From contig NW_024427700.1 in assembly GCF_017562075.2 (NCBI RefSeq), forward strand, positions 1 through 64,000: a stretch of DNA of 64,000 bases, in the 5' to 3' direction. Every line of letters begins with the position of its first letter. Positions within the stretch are counted from its first letter, which is position 1. Position numbers and translations under genes: made by a program. Positions 24,512 through 37,597 of the stretch are shown one piece after another. The stretch is from Anopheles merus (lineage: Eukaryota; Arthropoda; Insecta; Diptera; Culicidae). Below the pieces are notes generated by a model, which ran no database searches, was not told where the DNA came from, and worked only from the letters and a program-made list of their open reading frames with translations.

Positions 24512-25339
24512 CCCGTCCGGCAAAATGAGTGTATTTTTTGAGTGATTTGAGTACCGTCCCCTGTTAGCAGTTACTTTTCGAGGAATGAGTTACACTTTCG
24601 CGCGAGCCCTCCCCTTCCCCACCCGTAACGCACGGTGCGCTCTGCAGTTCTCACAGTGTTCGTGTTCTTTCCAGTCATGCTACCAACACATTCAAAGATA
24701 TTTGTTTCTTTCGTTTCTCGTTTTTTTATTGAAACATAAATTACACTTTCACAACACATTTAGAATCCTTCATACTCACGAATGGCGTCATACTGTAAAG
24801 TACCGATTCGAGCCAGGCTGCGAGAAAGTTGTAGACAATCTGCGTTGCCTCTGTTCAGCAAATTCTTACCTGTCGATACACGCACTGCATGTGCGTCTGT
24901 GCACACTGTTTATTCACTACACACTTTACCAAAACACACCGGCGCACAAGACTTTGAACGAAATGCGCACCAGCGCACAAACACTGCGCGCGGGACTTAG
25001 ACCAAAACGCGCACAACCATCTCCGGCAAAGCATCGCGCTGTACTGGTGGTTTTGTACGCGTAGGAAGGGGGGATATACGGAGCGATGGTTCGATGCTGT
25101 AGTGTAAGCGAGACAACACGATGTGACGAGCAGCTCCAAGTTGTTGAGCTCGCTGAAAGAAGACACACACATTCACAGACGGCTCATCAAAGCACGGTAT
25201 TTGTATTGGTGTTAGTGAAGCGCGCGTGTAAAACAGAATGCGATCTTTCATCGCAGCGCTTTTCTCCTTGCTTCCTCAAGCTTCCTTATACCCCTCGGCC
25301 TGAATCACTCAAAATTTGGGCTTCCATTGTTTAAGTGGG
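24512..25339. mobile_element. TIR element CCCGTCC...AAGTGGG, copy A
   Basis: An 828-bp insert in a monomer. The left end is cccgtccggcaaaatg; the reverse complement of the right end begins cccacttaaacaatgg. Both then reach ttttgagtgatt, giving an imperfect inverted repeat of ~38 bp. The empty site ctagagtgtttg is interrupted after ctaga and resumes agtgtttg, so only A (or GA) is duplicated. It shares internal words with the 311-1247 element (aagcgagac near the right end, ggtgcgctct near the left), suggesting the same wider family. The many overlapping frames on both strands (24585-25334) reflect a stop-poor noncoding stretch and no domain is recognisable. Confidence 0.75.
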
Positions 25340-27829
25340 AGTGTTTGTTTGAACCTTGCGGACACCTGGAACAACCTCGAAAGTCATTCTAGAGCATTTG
25401 TATGCACCTTGGGGACACTTGAGACACTCTCGGAACGCATTCTAAAGAGCTTGTATGAACCTTAAAGACACCTTGTAATACCTCGGAAGTCATTCTAGAG
25501 TGTTTGTATGAAACTTAAGGACACCTTGGACAACCTCTGAAGTCATTCTAGAGCACTTGTATAAACCTTTAGGACACCTGAGACAACCTTTGAACGTATT
25601 CTAGATTGCTAGTAGAAACCTTGGATACACCTTGAACAATCTCCAAAATCATTCTTGAGTGTTGGTATGAACCTTCAGCACACGTTGGAAAACCTCTAAA
25701 ATCATTCTTGAGTGTTTGTATAAACCTTGGGGACACTTGGGACAACTCGAAAGGCATTCCAGAGAATTTGTATATATTTTGGGGAAACCTTGGACAACCT
25801 CTAAAGGCATACTAGAGCATTGATGTGAACCTTGGGCATACTTTAAACAACCTCAGAAGGCATTCTAGAGAGCTTTTATGAACCTTGGGGACACTTGGGA
25901 TAACCTCTTAAGTCATTCTAGAGCATTAGTATAAAACTTAGAGATACCTTGAACAACCTCTGAAGTCATTCTAGAGCATTTGTTTAAACCCTGGAGACAC
26001 TTGAGACAACCTCTAAAATCATTCTTGAGTGCTTGTATGAACCTTGCGGACACCATGGATAACCTCAGAAGTCATTCTAGAGCATTTGTATAAACCTTTA
26101 AAACACATGGGACAACCTCAGAAGGCATTCTAGAGTGTTTGTATGAACCTTTGGGACACTTTGGACAACTTCGGCAGGCATTCTTGAGTGTTTGTATGAA
26201 CCTTTGGTACACCTTGAACAACCACGGAGTTCATTCTAGAGCATTTGTATAAAATTTGACGACACTTGATACCACCTTGGAAGTCATTCTAGGGTGTTTG
26301 TTTGAACCTTGGGGACACTTAGGACAACCTTTGAAGTCATTTTAGAGAATGTGTATAAAGCTTGGGGACACCTTGGACAACCTCTAAAATCATTGTTTAA
26401 TGTTTGTATAAACCTTAGGGATACTTGGGACAACTCGGAAGGCATTCTAGAGTGTTTGTATAAAACTTGGGGACAACTTGGATAAGCTCTGAAGTCATTC
26501 TAGAGCATTTATATAAACCTTAGAGATACCTTGAACAACCACTGAAGTCATTCTAGAGCATTTGTAAAAATCTTGGAGACACTTGAGACAACCTCGGAAC
26601 GCATTCTAGAGTGCTTGTATGAACCTCGCGGACACCTTCAATAACCTCTGAATTCATCCTAGAGTGTTTGTATAAACCTTGGGGACATTTGTAACAACTT
26701 CGAAAATCATTCAAAAGTGTTTGTATGAACCTTGGGGACACCTTGGAAAACCTCTGAAGTCATTCTAGAGTATTTGCATAAACCTTAGATATTCCTTGAA
26801 CAACCTCCGAAGTCATTCTAGAGCATTTGTATAAACCTTTGGGACATTTGAAACAACCTCGGAAGTCATTCTAGAATGCTTATGAGCCTTGAGGACACCT
26901 TGGATAACCTTTGAAGTCATTCTAGAGCATTTGTATAAACCTTGGGGGCACCTTGGACAATTTCTGAACTCTTTCTAGAGCATTTGTATAAACATGAAGG
27001 ACACTTGAGACAACCTCTGAAATCATTCTTGAGTATTTGTATGAACCTTAGGGACAACTTGGGTAACCTCTGAAGTCATTCTAGAGCATTTGTATAAACC
27101 TTGGAGATACCTTGAACAACCTCTGAAGTCAATCTAGAGCATTTGTATAAATCTTGGAGACACCTGACACAACCTCCAAACTCATTGTTGAGTGTTTATA
27201 TGAACCTTGGGGACACCTTGGATAACCTCTGAAGTCATTCTAGAGCATTTGTATAAACCTTGGAGATACCTTGAACAACCTCTGAAGTCATTCTAGAGCA
27301 TTTGTATACACCTTGGTGACACTTGAAACAACTTCGGAACGCATCATAGAGTGCTAGTATGAACCTCGCGGACACCTTTGATAACCTCTGAAATCATCCT
27401 AGAGTGTTTGTATAAACCTTGGGAACACTTGAAACAACCTATAAAATCATTCAAGATTGTTTGTATGAACCTTGGGGACACCTTGGAAAACCTCTGAAGT
27501 CATTCTAGAGTATTTGCATAAACCTTAGATATTCCTTGAACAACTTCCGAAGTCATTCTAGAGCATTTGTATAAACCTTTGGGACACTTGAAACAACCTC
27601 GGAAGTCATTCTAGAGTGCTTGTATGAACCTTGGAGACATCTTGGACAACCTCTGAAGTCATTCTAGAGTATTTGTATGAAACATGGGAACATTTGGGAC
27701 AACCTCTAAAATCATTTTTAAGTGTTTGTATGAACCTTGGAGACACCTTGAACAACCTCTAAAATCGTTGTTGAGTGTTTGTATAAACCTTGATGAAACT
27801 TGGGACAACCTCGGAAGGTATTCTAGAGT
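25340..27829. repeat. 53-bp satellite array, block 7
   Basis: About 47 monomers. From about 25801 it is the third copy of the sequence found at 13.0-15.1 kb and 15.9-18.0 kb, shortened by about 130 bp through monomer-scale deletions (for example near 26465). Confidence 0.95.
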
Positions 27830-28147
27830 GTGAAACAACTAATACTAAATGGTCGATAAAACTATTTCCAACTACTAAATAAAACTTACTTTTTATTTAT
27901 TTCAACTATAACTAATTTAATTTATTTTTATAATCCCGCTACTTTAACACCGTATCCCGCGATCACCGACACCAGAATGGCCTTCTTTCGCCATCGCTTC
28001 GCTCGTCTCGATCGCTTCTCATTCTCTTCTCATAAATTGTTCTCGCTGAGTGTCACTGAGCCGCCCGAACCATGTATGCCGCCCTCAGCTCTATCTACAC
28101 GTAGCCGATTGTGTGGAGAACTTGTTGCGGCTAAGGTCGCTACACAT
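27830..28147. mobile_element. Solo-LTR-like insertion, copy B
   Basis: Copy of the 18051-18367 insert at offset 9,779, with a few substitutions (ccgcccg versus caccccа-type differences near 28065). The right junction is better preserved here: cgctacaca, then ttgtttatatgaac of the satellite. It is useful for deciding the insert's true end. Confidence 0.5.
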
Positions 28148-31100
28148 TGTTTATATGAACTTTGTATGACCTATGAAGTCATTCTAGAGCATTTGTAGAA
28201 ACCTTGGAGGCACCTTGAACAACCTCTGAAGTCATTCTAGATCATTTGTATAAACCTTGGGGACACCTTGGACAACCTCGGAAGGCATTCTAGAGTGCTT
28301 GTATGAACCATGGGGACACCTTGGATAACCTGGGAAGTCATTCTAGAGTTTTTGTATGCTCCTTGGGGACATCTTGGACAACCGCTGAAGTCATTCTAGA
28401 GCACTTGTATAAACCTTGGGGAAGAATACTTCAGACGACCTCGGAACGTATTCTTGAGAGCTTGTATGAACCTTGGGTACACCTTGAACAACCTTTCAAA
28501 TCATTCTTGAGTGTTGGTATGAACCTTGAGGACACCTTGGACAACCTCTAAAATCATTCTTGAGTGTTTGTATAAACCTTGGGGACACTTGGAACGAACT
28601 CGAAAGGCATTCATGAAAATTGTATAAATCTTGAGGACACCTTGGACAACCTCCAAAGGCATACTAGAGCATTAATGTGAACCTCGGGGACACTTGAAAC
28701 AACCTCGGAACGCATTCGAGAGAGCTTTTATGAACTTTGGGGAATCCTTGGATAGCCTCTGAAGTCATTCTAGAGCATTTGTATAAACCGTAGAGATACC
28801 TTGAACAATTTCTAAAGTCATTCTAGAGTGTTTGTTTAAACCTTGGGGACACTTGAGACCACCTCTAAAATCATTCTTGAGTGTTTGTATGAACCTCGGG
28901 GATACTATTAATAACCTCTGAAGTATTTCTAGAGCATTTGTATAAACCTAGGAGATACCTTCAACAACCTCTGAAGTCATTCTAGAGCATTTGTATTAAC
29001 CTTGGGTACACTTGTGACAACCTCGGAACGCATTCTAGAGTGCTTGTATGAACCTTGGGGACACCTTGGATAACGTCTGAAGTCATTCTAGATTATTTGT
29101 ATAAACCTTGGGGACACCTTGGAACAACTCGTAAGACATTCTAGAGCATTTGTATAAACCTTGGAGATACCTTGAACAACCTCTGAAATCATTCTAAAGC
29201 ATTTGTATAAACCTTGAGGACACCTCGGACAACCTCGGAAGGCATTCCAGAGTGTCGGTACGATCGTTAGGGACACCTTGGACAACCGCTGAAGTCATTC
29301 TAGAGCATTTGTATAAACCTTGGGGACACTTGAGACAACCGTTAAAATAATTTCTGAGTGTTTGTTTGAATCTTGGGGACACCTTGGATAACCTCTGAAG
29401 TCGTTCTAGAGCATTTGTATAAACCTTGGAGACAGTTGGGACAACATTAGAAGGCATTCTAGAGTGTTTGTATGAACTTTTGGGACACCTTGGACAACAT
29501 ATTAAATCATTCTTGAGTGTTTGTATGAACCTTTGGTACACTTTACACAACCACGGATGTCATTCTAGAGCATTTGTTTAAACCTTGGGGACACTTGGGA
29601 CCTACTCGGAAGTCATTTTTGAGTGTTTGTATGAACCTTGGGGACACTTTGAACAACCTTTGAAGTAATTTTAAAGTATTTGTATAAACCTTGGGGACAC
29701 CTTGGACAACCTCTGAAGTATTTTTAGACTATTTGTATGAACCTTGGGGACACCTTGGACAACTGCTGAAGTCATTCTAGAGCACTTGTTTAAATCTTGG
29801 GGACACTTGAGACAACCTCGGAACGTATTCTAGAGTGCTTGTATGAACCTTGGGTACACCTAGAACAACCTCTAAAATCATTCTTGAGTGCTGGTATAAA
29901 CCTATAGGACACCTAAGACAACCTATAAAATCATTTTTAAGTGTTTGGATAAACCTTGGGGACACTTGGGACAACCTCGGAAGGCATTCTAGAGTGTTTG
30001 TATGAACCTTGGGGACACCTTGGACAACCTCTAAAGGCAAACTAGAGCAATGGTATGAACCTTGGGGACACTTGAAACAACCTCTAAAAACATTCTAGAG
30101 TGTTTGTATGAACCTTGAGGACAATTTGGATAGCCTCTGAAGGCATTCTAGAGCATTTGTATAAACCTTGGAGATACCTTGAACAACCTCTGAAGTCATT
30201 CTAGAGCATTTGTATCAATCTTGGAGAGGCTTGAAACAACCTCTTAACTCATTCTTGAGTGTTTGTATGAACCTTGGGGACACCTTGGATAACATCTGAA
30301 GTCATTCTAGAGCATTTGTATGAACCTTGGAGATACCTTGGACAACCTCTGAAGTCATTCTAGAGCATTTGTATAAACGTTGGGGACACTTGGGACAACC
30401 TCGGGACGCATTAAAGAAAGCTTGTATGAATCTTGGAGACACCTTGAATAACCTATGAAGTCATTCTAGAGTGTTTGTATGAACCTTGGGGACACTTTGG
30501 ACAACTTTGGAAGTCATTTTTGAGCATTTGTGTAAACCTTGAGGACACCTTGGACAACCCCTAAAATCATGGTTGAATGTTTGTATAAACCTTGGTGACA
30601 CTTGGGACAAACTTTAAAGGCATTCTAGAGTGTTTGTATAAACCTTGGGAACACTTGGGACAACCTCGGAAGGTATTCTGGAGTGTTTGTATGAACCTTG
30701 GATAACCTGTAAAGTCATTCTAAATTGTTTGTATGTACCTCGGGCATACCTTGAACAACTTGAACAACTGTAGTCATTCTAGAGCATTTGAAAAAACCTT
30801 GGGAACACTTTAGGCAACCTCGGAAGGCATTCTAGAGTGCTTGTATGAACCTTGGGGACACCTTGGACAATCTCGGAAGTCATTCCAGAGCACTTGTATA
30901 AACCTTGGGGACACTTGAGACAACCTTAGAACGTATTCTAGAGTGCTTGTAGAATCCTTGAATACACCTTGAACAATCTCCAAAATCATTCTTGAGTGTT
31001 GGTATGAACCTTGAGCACACTATGGACAACCTCTAAAATCATTCTTGAGTGTTTGTATAAACCTTGGGGACACCTTGGATAACCCCTGAAGTCATTCTTG

Positions 31101-32372
31101 AGCATTTGTATACACCTTAGAGATACCTTGAACAACCTCTGAAGTTATTCTAGAGCATTTGTATCAATCTTGGAGACATTTGAGACAACCTCGGAACGCA
31201 TTATAGAGTGCTTGTATGAGCTTTGGGGACACCTTGGATAACCCTTGAAGTCATTCTAGAGCATCTGTATGAACCTTGGGGACACCTTGGAAAACCTCGG
31301 AAGGCATGTTTAAGTGTTTGTACAGACCTTGGGGACACCTGCGACAACCTCTGAATTCATTCTAGAGCATATTTTTAAACTTTGGAGATATCTTGAACAA
31401 CCTCTGAAGTCATTCTTGAGCATTTGTATAAACCTTGGGGACACTTGAAACAACCTCTTAGAACATTTTATAGTGTTTGTATGAACCTTGGGGACACGGT
31501 GGATAACCTCGGAAGGCATATTAGAGCATTTGTATGAACCTTAGAGATACCTTGAACAGCCTCTGAAGTTATTCAAGAGAATTTGTTTCAATCTTAGAGA
31601 CACTTGACACAACCTCTAAGTCATTCTAGAGTGTTTGTATAAACCATGGAGATATCTTGAACATCCTCGGAAGTCATTTTAGAGCATTTTTTGAACCTTG
31701 GGGACAATTAAAACAACCTCGGAACGCATTCTAGAGTGCTTGTATGAACCTTGGGGACGCCTTGGAAAACCTCGGAAGTCATTCTAGAGTGTTTGTATAA
31801 ACCTTGGGGACATTTGAGACAACCTCGGAACGCATTATAGAGTGCTTGTATGAACCTTGGGGACACCTTGGATAAACTCTGAAGTCATTCTAGAGCATTT
31901 GTTTAAACATTTGAGATACCTTGAACAACCTCTGAAATCATTTTAGAGCATTTGTATAAACCTTGGAGACATCTTTGACAACCTCGGAAGGCATTCTAGA
32001 ATGTTTGTACGAAGCCTGGGGACACCTTGGAAAACCTCGGAAGTTATTCTAGAGCATTTTTATAAACCTTGGAGATACCATGAACAACCGCTGAAGTCAT
32101 TCTAGAAAATATGTATGAACCTTGGGGACACTTGAGACAACCTCGGAACGCATTCTAGAGTGCTTGTTTGAACCGTGGGGACACCTTGGATAACCTCTGA
32201 AGTCATTCTAGAGTGTTTGTATAAACCTTGGAGATACCTTGAACAACCTCTGAAATCATTCTAAAGCATTTGTATAAACCTTGGGGACACCTTGGACAAC
32301 CTCGGAAGGCATTCTTGAGTGTTTGTTTGAACCTTGGGGACACCTTGGATCACCTCTGAAGTCATTCTAGAG
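28148..32372. repeat. 53-bp satellite array, block 8
   Basis: About 80 monomers. Includes about 855 bp (about 16 monomers, in the 28.3-29.2 kb region) not present in the equivalent part of copy A. Confidence 0.95.
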
Positions 32373-34725
32373 CAGCGGTCGGCAAACTTTTGAGGTAAAG
32401 GGCCAAACTAAGTAAATGATCTATTGTCGCGGATCAGGAGAATGTGGTTTTTTATTATTGCGCTAAAATTATTACAACTTTAACTTTTAGAAACCTCTTA
32501 GGTATTATTGTGGTTTTTCTGTAATGATATCATCTAAGCATGGTTCAAAATTGATGATACCTAATTTAAAAACAAATTGTAATCTTTAATCTTTTGAGAA
32601 GCGGCAATAGATGGCTAAATAAATATCCAAGCAAACGTGGAGTCAGTAATTATTAAAATGTTTGGTGGACAAGTCATGCCATGTTAGATAGATTGATAAC
32701 TGATTCCTTATGATAAAGCACTTTGACAATCGTTGAACTCGTAAAACAGCAACAGTGTGGAATCGTCGTTCTCGTTAAAACAACAGGGGTTTTAAATGTT
32801 CGCTTTTGCTTTCAAATACGATCGAAAATATCGCTCAAATAGTTTGAAGAGAAATCAACAGATTTGTGTGAAATTAAGAAGAACGAATAAATTAACATAA
32901 AAATTTATCGTGTGGAAATGTATGGAGCTATTTGACTATATTTAAAACATAGTATTGCATGTATTGCGTTGGCGAAAGTCAAATGCTCTCCCCATCGCAA
33001 AGTCGCATGCAAAACTTTAAATAAAAATATTGTAGCCATAAAAATAGTGTATCTCATCAACATACAATTTCGTATGCGATTTCCTTCCTTCCGAAAATCT
33101 TACTGTCGTGTTGAAACAATGTTAAATGAACGCGATTGCAGTTATTCAATCTTCACTCTTTAAGCTTCCGCCGCCAAGTGTTTCAGGCTTGTTTTATTGG
33201 TGGCTTATTACTTTCTGCTACTGATGCTCCTGATTTACTCTCGTCCATCTCGCTGTATGTTCCCTCTCGTTCTCTTCGTCCACGTGATCCTCTGTCAATT
33301 GAAACACGTCATACTCTTTATACTTTCAATGACCCTCTTCTGTCCTGTTTCAGATTGTTTAACCACTTTTACTATCTCTTTGATTTCGACTCCTCTCTTA
33401 ACTCTTTCCGTAACCGTATTTTTTCTTCTAATTCCCTTTAATTATTCTCCCTAGTTTTCTATTACTCTCTTTTTTTTTGTTAAGTTTATGATAGTCTCTA
33501 CGCTCTACCCTTGTTTTTTTCTTTTCTTTTTTGCTAGGTCAAGACTAGGTTAGTTAGGCTTAGTTTTTCATGAATCATTTTGTTTTTTTTGTTAGTATTT
33601 AATTAGTTTTAAGTCCATTATATTTAGCCTTGATGGCAGATATTGTATTAAATAAATGAAATGAAATGAAATGAAATAACGGTTGACGGTTGAAAATTGA
33701 CAAATGTATGGGATTATCAAGGGATTATCATTACCCGCTTTAACAAAATGTTATTTGCACTTTGAAAAGTAGTATCCAATGAGACAATAGAAAACCTCTA
33801 TCAGTCACCTCACCTTAACACCTCTATCAATCGAACTCCAACCATGATAGCCCAAAAAGGGAACCAACCAACTTAGAAGCGTGCGCGATCAACGAATAAC
33901 ATCCCGTAGCGTCTAAAATTGACTTAGTACAGGAGTTTGTCGTCGCATAAGAACGTTACGGCGTTTTGGTCGCCAACATCTTAGCACTATTAGGCAACCA
34001 TCAAAGCATTGAAAGAAAGCCCAGGTTCATTTTTGAGGTTCCAAAAGATGCAAAAAATGAAGACAGAGGGACAAGTGCTACATTAATGCGTTATCTGGAT
34101 CAGGAGATCGATACAACCCGCAAAACAGTGAAATAGTTCTTGAGAAACATGAATATATGTATATATCAGGAGGCAAAACTCGCGTCCTCTGGATTCGCAG
34201 CAGCAAACAATGACGCCAAAACTCACTGCTTTCATTTTAGGTTAATTTTGGCAGGATTTGGATATGACACCTTAGTCCCCAAACTGGTACAACATCCATC
34301 ACTTGTGTTCCATCGATTTTTTCTGGATCAACATGATGGAAAAGCTTTTCTCTAAAAATTTGTCGAGAAAACTTGGGATGCCTTCGTGCATCATGGTGAA
34401 AATTCGGGATAAAAAAGGCATTTTTTCACGTAAAAGTTACGGGGATATTGATCTTGAGTTCAAACATACCGATCGATTCGTCATTCATAGCCTTCTTCTT
34501 CTTTCGGCTCAACAACCGTTGTCGGTCAAGGCCTGCCATTCCATAGTACTTTAATTAAAGTTGAAAGAGTTCGTTGGCATAAAATGCTATTCTAAAATAT
34601 ATTTAGTGATTTGTATACGAATAGTTTCTTCCCATCTTTCAAAATCAGTCCAAACCTTTCGCAGGCCGGATAGAATGTTGCCGCGGGCCGCATTTGGCCC
34701 GCGGGCCGGACTTTGGCGACCACTG
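32373..34725. mobile_element. hAT-type MITE 2, duplicated copy
   Basis: Same element as 21996-24346, with TTCTAGAG at 32365-32372 and 34726-34733 and the same nested insert. Because the flanks match over kilobases this is a segmental duplicate and not an independent insertion. Confidence 0.93.
33149..33676 (+). mobile_element. 5'-truncated non-LTR tail, duplicated copy
   Basis: Identical in translation to 22770-23297, with the same (GAAAT)n tail ending near 33675. It was carried here by the segmental duplication. Confidence 0.8.
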
Positions 34726-34890
34726 TTCTAGAGCATTTGTATAAACCTTGGAGATACCTTGAACAACCTCTGAAGTCATTCTAGAGCATTTGTATAAAAC
34801 TTGGGGACACTTGGGACAACTTCGGAAGTTATTCTAGAGCGTTGTTTAATCCTTGGGGACACTTTGGACAACTTCGGCAGGCATTCTAGA
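34726..34890. repeat. 53-bp satellite, block 9
   Basis: Three monomers matching block 6. Confidence 0.93.
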
Positions 34891-35710
34891 CCCGTCCGGC
34901 AAAATGAGTGTATTTTTTGAGTGATTTGAGTACCGTCCCCTGTTAGCAGTTACTTTTCGAGGAATGAGTTACACTTTCGCGCGAGCCCTCCCCTTCCCCA
35001 CCCGTAACGCACGGTGCGCTCTGCAGTGCAGTGCAGTGTTCGTGTTCTTTCCAGTCATGCTACCAACACATTCAAAGATATTTGTTTCTTTCATTTCTCG
35101 TTTTTTTATTGAAACATAAATTACACTTTCACAACACATTTAGAATCCTTCATACTCACGAATGGCGTCATACTGTAAAGTACCGATTCGAGCCAGGCTG
35201 CGAGAAAGTTGTAGACAATCTGCGTTGCCTCTGTTCAGCAAATTCTTACCTGTCGATGCACGCACTGCATGTGCGTCTGTGCACACTGTTTATTCACTTC
35301 ACACTTTACCAAAACACACCAGACTTTGAACGAAATGCGCACCAGCGCACAAACACTGCGCGCGGGACTTAGACCAAAACGCGCACAACCATCTCCGGCA
35401 AAGCATCGCGCTGTACTGGTGGTTTTGTACGCGTAGGAGGGGGGATATACGGAGCGATGGTTCGATGCTGTAGTGTAAGCGAGACAACACGATGTGACGA
35501 GCAGCTCCAAGTTGTTGAGCTCGCTGAAAGAAGACACACACATTCACAGACGGCTCATCAAAGCACGGTATTTGTATTGGTGTAAGTGAAGCGCGCGTGT
35601 AAAACAGAATGCGATCTCTCATCGCAGCGCTTTTCTCCTTGCTTCCTCAAGCTTCCTTATACCCCTCGGCCTGAATCACTCAAAATTTGGGCTTCCATTG
35701 TTTAAGTGGG
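34891..35710. mobile_element. TIR element CCCGTCC...AAGTGGG, copy B
   Basis: Copy of 24512-25339. Differences include a gcagtgcagtgcagtg stretch near 35026 and a ~9-bp deletion near 35322. Confidence 0.75.
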
Positions 35711-37597
35711 AGTGTTTGTTTGAACCTTGGGGACACCTTGAACAACCTCGAAAGTCATTCTAGAGCATTTGTATGCAGCTTGGGGACACTTGAGACACTC
35801 TCGGAACGCATTCTAAAGAGCTTGTATGAACCTTGAAGACACCTTGTACAACCTCGGAAGTCATTCTAGAGTGTTTGTATGAAACTTGAGGACACCTTGG
35901 ACAACCTCTGAAGTCATCTAGAGCATTTGTATGAACCTTGGGAACACCTCGGACAACCTCGGAAGGCATTCGAGAGTGTTTGTATGAACCTTTTGTGACA
36001 CCTTGGATAACCTCTGAAGTCATTCTAGAGCATTTGTAGAAACCTTGGAGATACCTTGAACAACCTCGGAAGTCATTCTAGAGCATTTCTATCAATCTTG
36101 GAGACACTTGAGTCAACCTCTAGAATCATTCTTGAGTGTTTGTATGAACCTTGGGGACACCTTGGATAACATTTGAAGTCATTCTAGAGCATTTGTATAA
36201 ACCTTGGAGATACCTTGAACAACCTCGTTAGGCATTCTAGAGCATTTGTATAAACCTTGGGGACACTTGGGACAACCTCGGAAGGCTTTCTAGAGCATTT
36301 GATTGAATCTAGGGGACATATGAGATAGTCTCGGTATGCATTTTAAAGAGCTTGTATGAACCTTGGGACACTTTGGACAACCGATGGAGTCATTCTAGCG
36401 TGTTTGTATGAACCTTGAGGACACCTTGGACAACCTCTGAAGTCATTTTAGAGCATTTGTATAAACCTAGGAGACACATTGGACAACCTCTGAAGTCATA
36501 CTAGAGTATTTGTATGAACCTTGGGGACACCTTGGATATCCTCTAAAATCAATCTTTAGTGTTGGTATAAACCTTAAGGACACCTTGGACAACCTCTTAA
36601 ATCATTCTTGAGTGTTTATATAAACCTTGGGGACACTTGGGACAAACTCGAAAGGCATTCTAGAGTGTTTGCATGAACCTTGGGGACACCTTGGATAACC
36701 TCTGAAGACATTCTAGAGCTTTTTTATAAAACTTGGAGATACCCTGAACAACCTCTGAAGTCATGCTAGAGCATTTGTATTAACCTTGGGGACACTTGAA
36801 ACAACCTCGGAAAGCATTCAAGAGTGCTTGTATGAACCTTGGGGACACCTTGGATAACCTCTGAATTTATTTTAGAGTGTTTCTATAAACCTTGTAGATA
36901 CCTTCAACAACCTCTGAAATCATTCTAGAGCATTTGTATAAACCTTAGGGACAACTTGGACAACCTCTGATGTCATACTAGATTGTTTGTACGATCCTTG
37001 GGGACACCTTGGACATTCACTGAAGTCATTCTAGAGCATTTGTATAAACCTTGGAGGTACCTAGGATAACCTCTGAAGCCATTCTAGAGCATTTGTATTA
37101 ACCTTGGGGACACTTGCAACAACCTTGGAATGTATTCTAGAGTGCTCGTATGAACCTTTGGGTCATTTTGGACCACCTCTAAAGTCATACTAGAGCTTTT
37201 GTGTGAAGCTTGGGGACATTTGAGACAACTTCGGAAGGCATCAGAGCGTGTTTGTACCAGCCGTGGGGATATCTTGGACAACCTCTGAAGTCATTCTAGA
37301 GCATTTGTATAATCCTTGGGGACACTTGGGACATCCTTTAAAATCAGTTTTGAGTGTTTGTATGAACCTTGGGGACACCTTGGATAACCTATGAAGTCAT
37401 TCTAGAGCATTTGTATAAACCTTGGGGACACTTGGGACAACCTCGGAAGTCATTTTAGAGCATTTGTTTAAACCTTGGGGACCATTTGGAAAACTTCGGC
37501 AGGCATTCTAGAGTGTTTGTATGAACCTTGGGGACATCTTGAACATCCTCGGAAGTCATTCTAGAGCATTTGTATGAACCTTGGGGACACTTGAGAC
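35711..37597. repeat. 53-bp satellite array, block 10 (right end of the array)
   Basis: About 35 monomers. The last full words are cacttgagacaatctc; non-satellite sequence begins at about 37598 and the 53-bp repeat is not seen again in the window. Confidence 0.95.

Larger units (their letters stand above)
15890..25552. repeat. Segmental duplication, copy A (~9.7 kb)
   Basis: Carries, in order, satellite, the solo-LTR-like insert, satellite, hAT copy with nested non-LTR tail, short satellite and the CCC...GGG element. The same order recurs in copy B at 25801-35921. Offsets between matching points step from 9,910 to 9,779, 10,634, 10,641 and then 10,379. The large steps (+855, -262) are close to 16 and 5 monomers, pointing to gain and loss of whole satellite monomers after duplication. 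Confidence 0.9.
25801..35921. repeat. Segmental duplication, copy B (~10.1 kb)
   Basis: Matches copy A through all nested elements. The nested non-LTR region translates identically in both (frames at 22590, 22757 and 22818 versus 32969, 33136 and 33197), so divergence is low. Homology ends after aacctctgaagtcat near 35915, where copy A continues differently. Confidence 0.9.

Noticed and set aside
24585..25334. Several overlapping 70-159-codon frames on both strands of the CCC...GGG element
   Set aside because: They are not conserved between copies A and B (indels shift them), overlap on opposite strands, and contain no transposase motif.
32373..34725. Third independent hAT insertion at the TCTAGA site
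   Set aside because: Flanks and nested insert match copy A over kilobases, so it is the same insertion event copied by segmental duplication.
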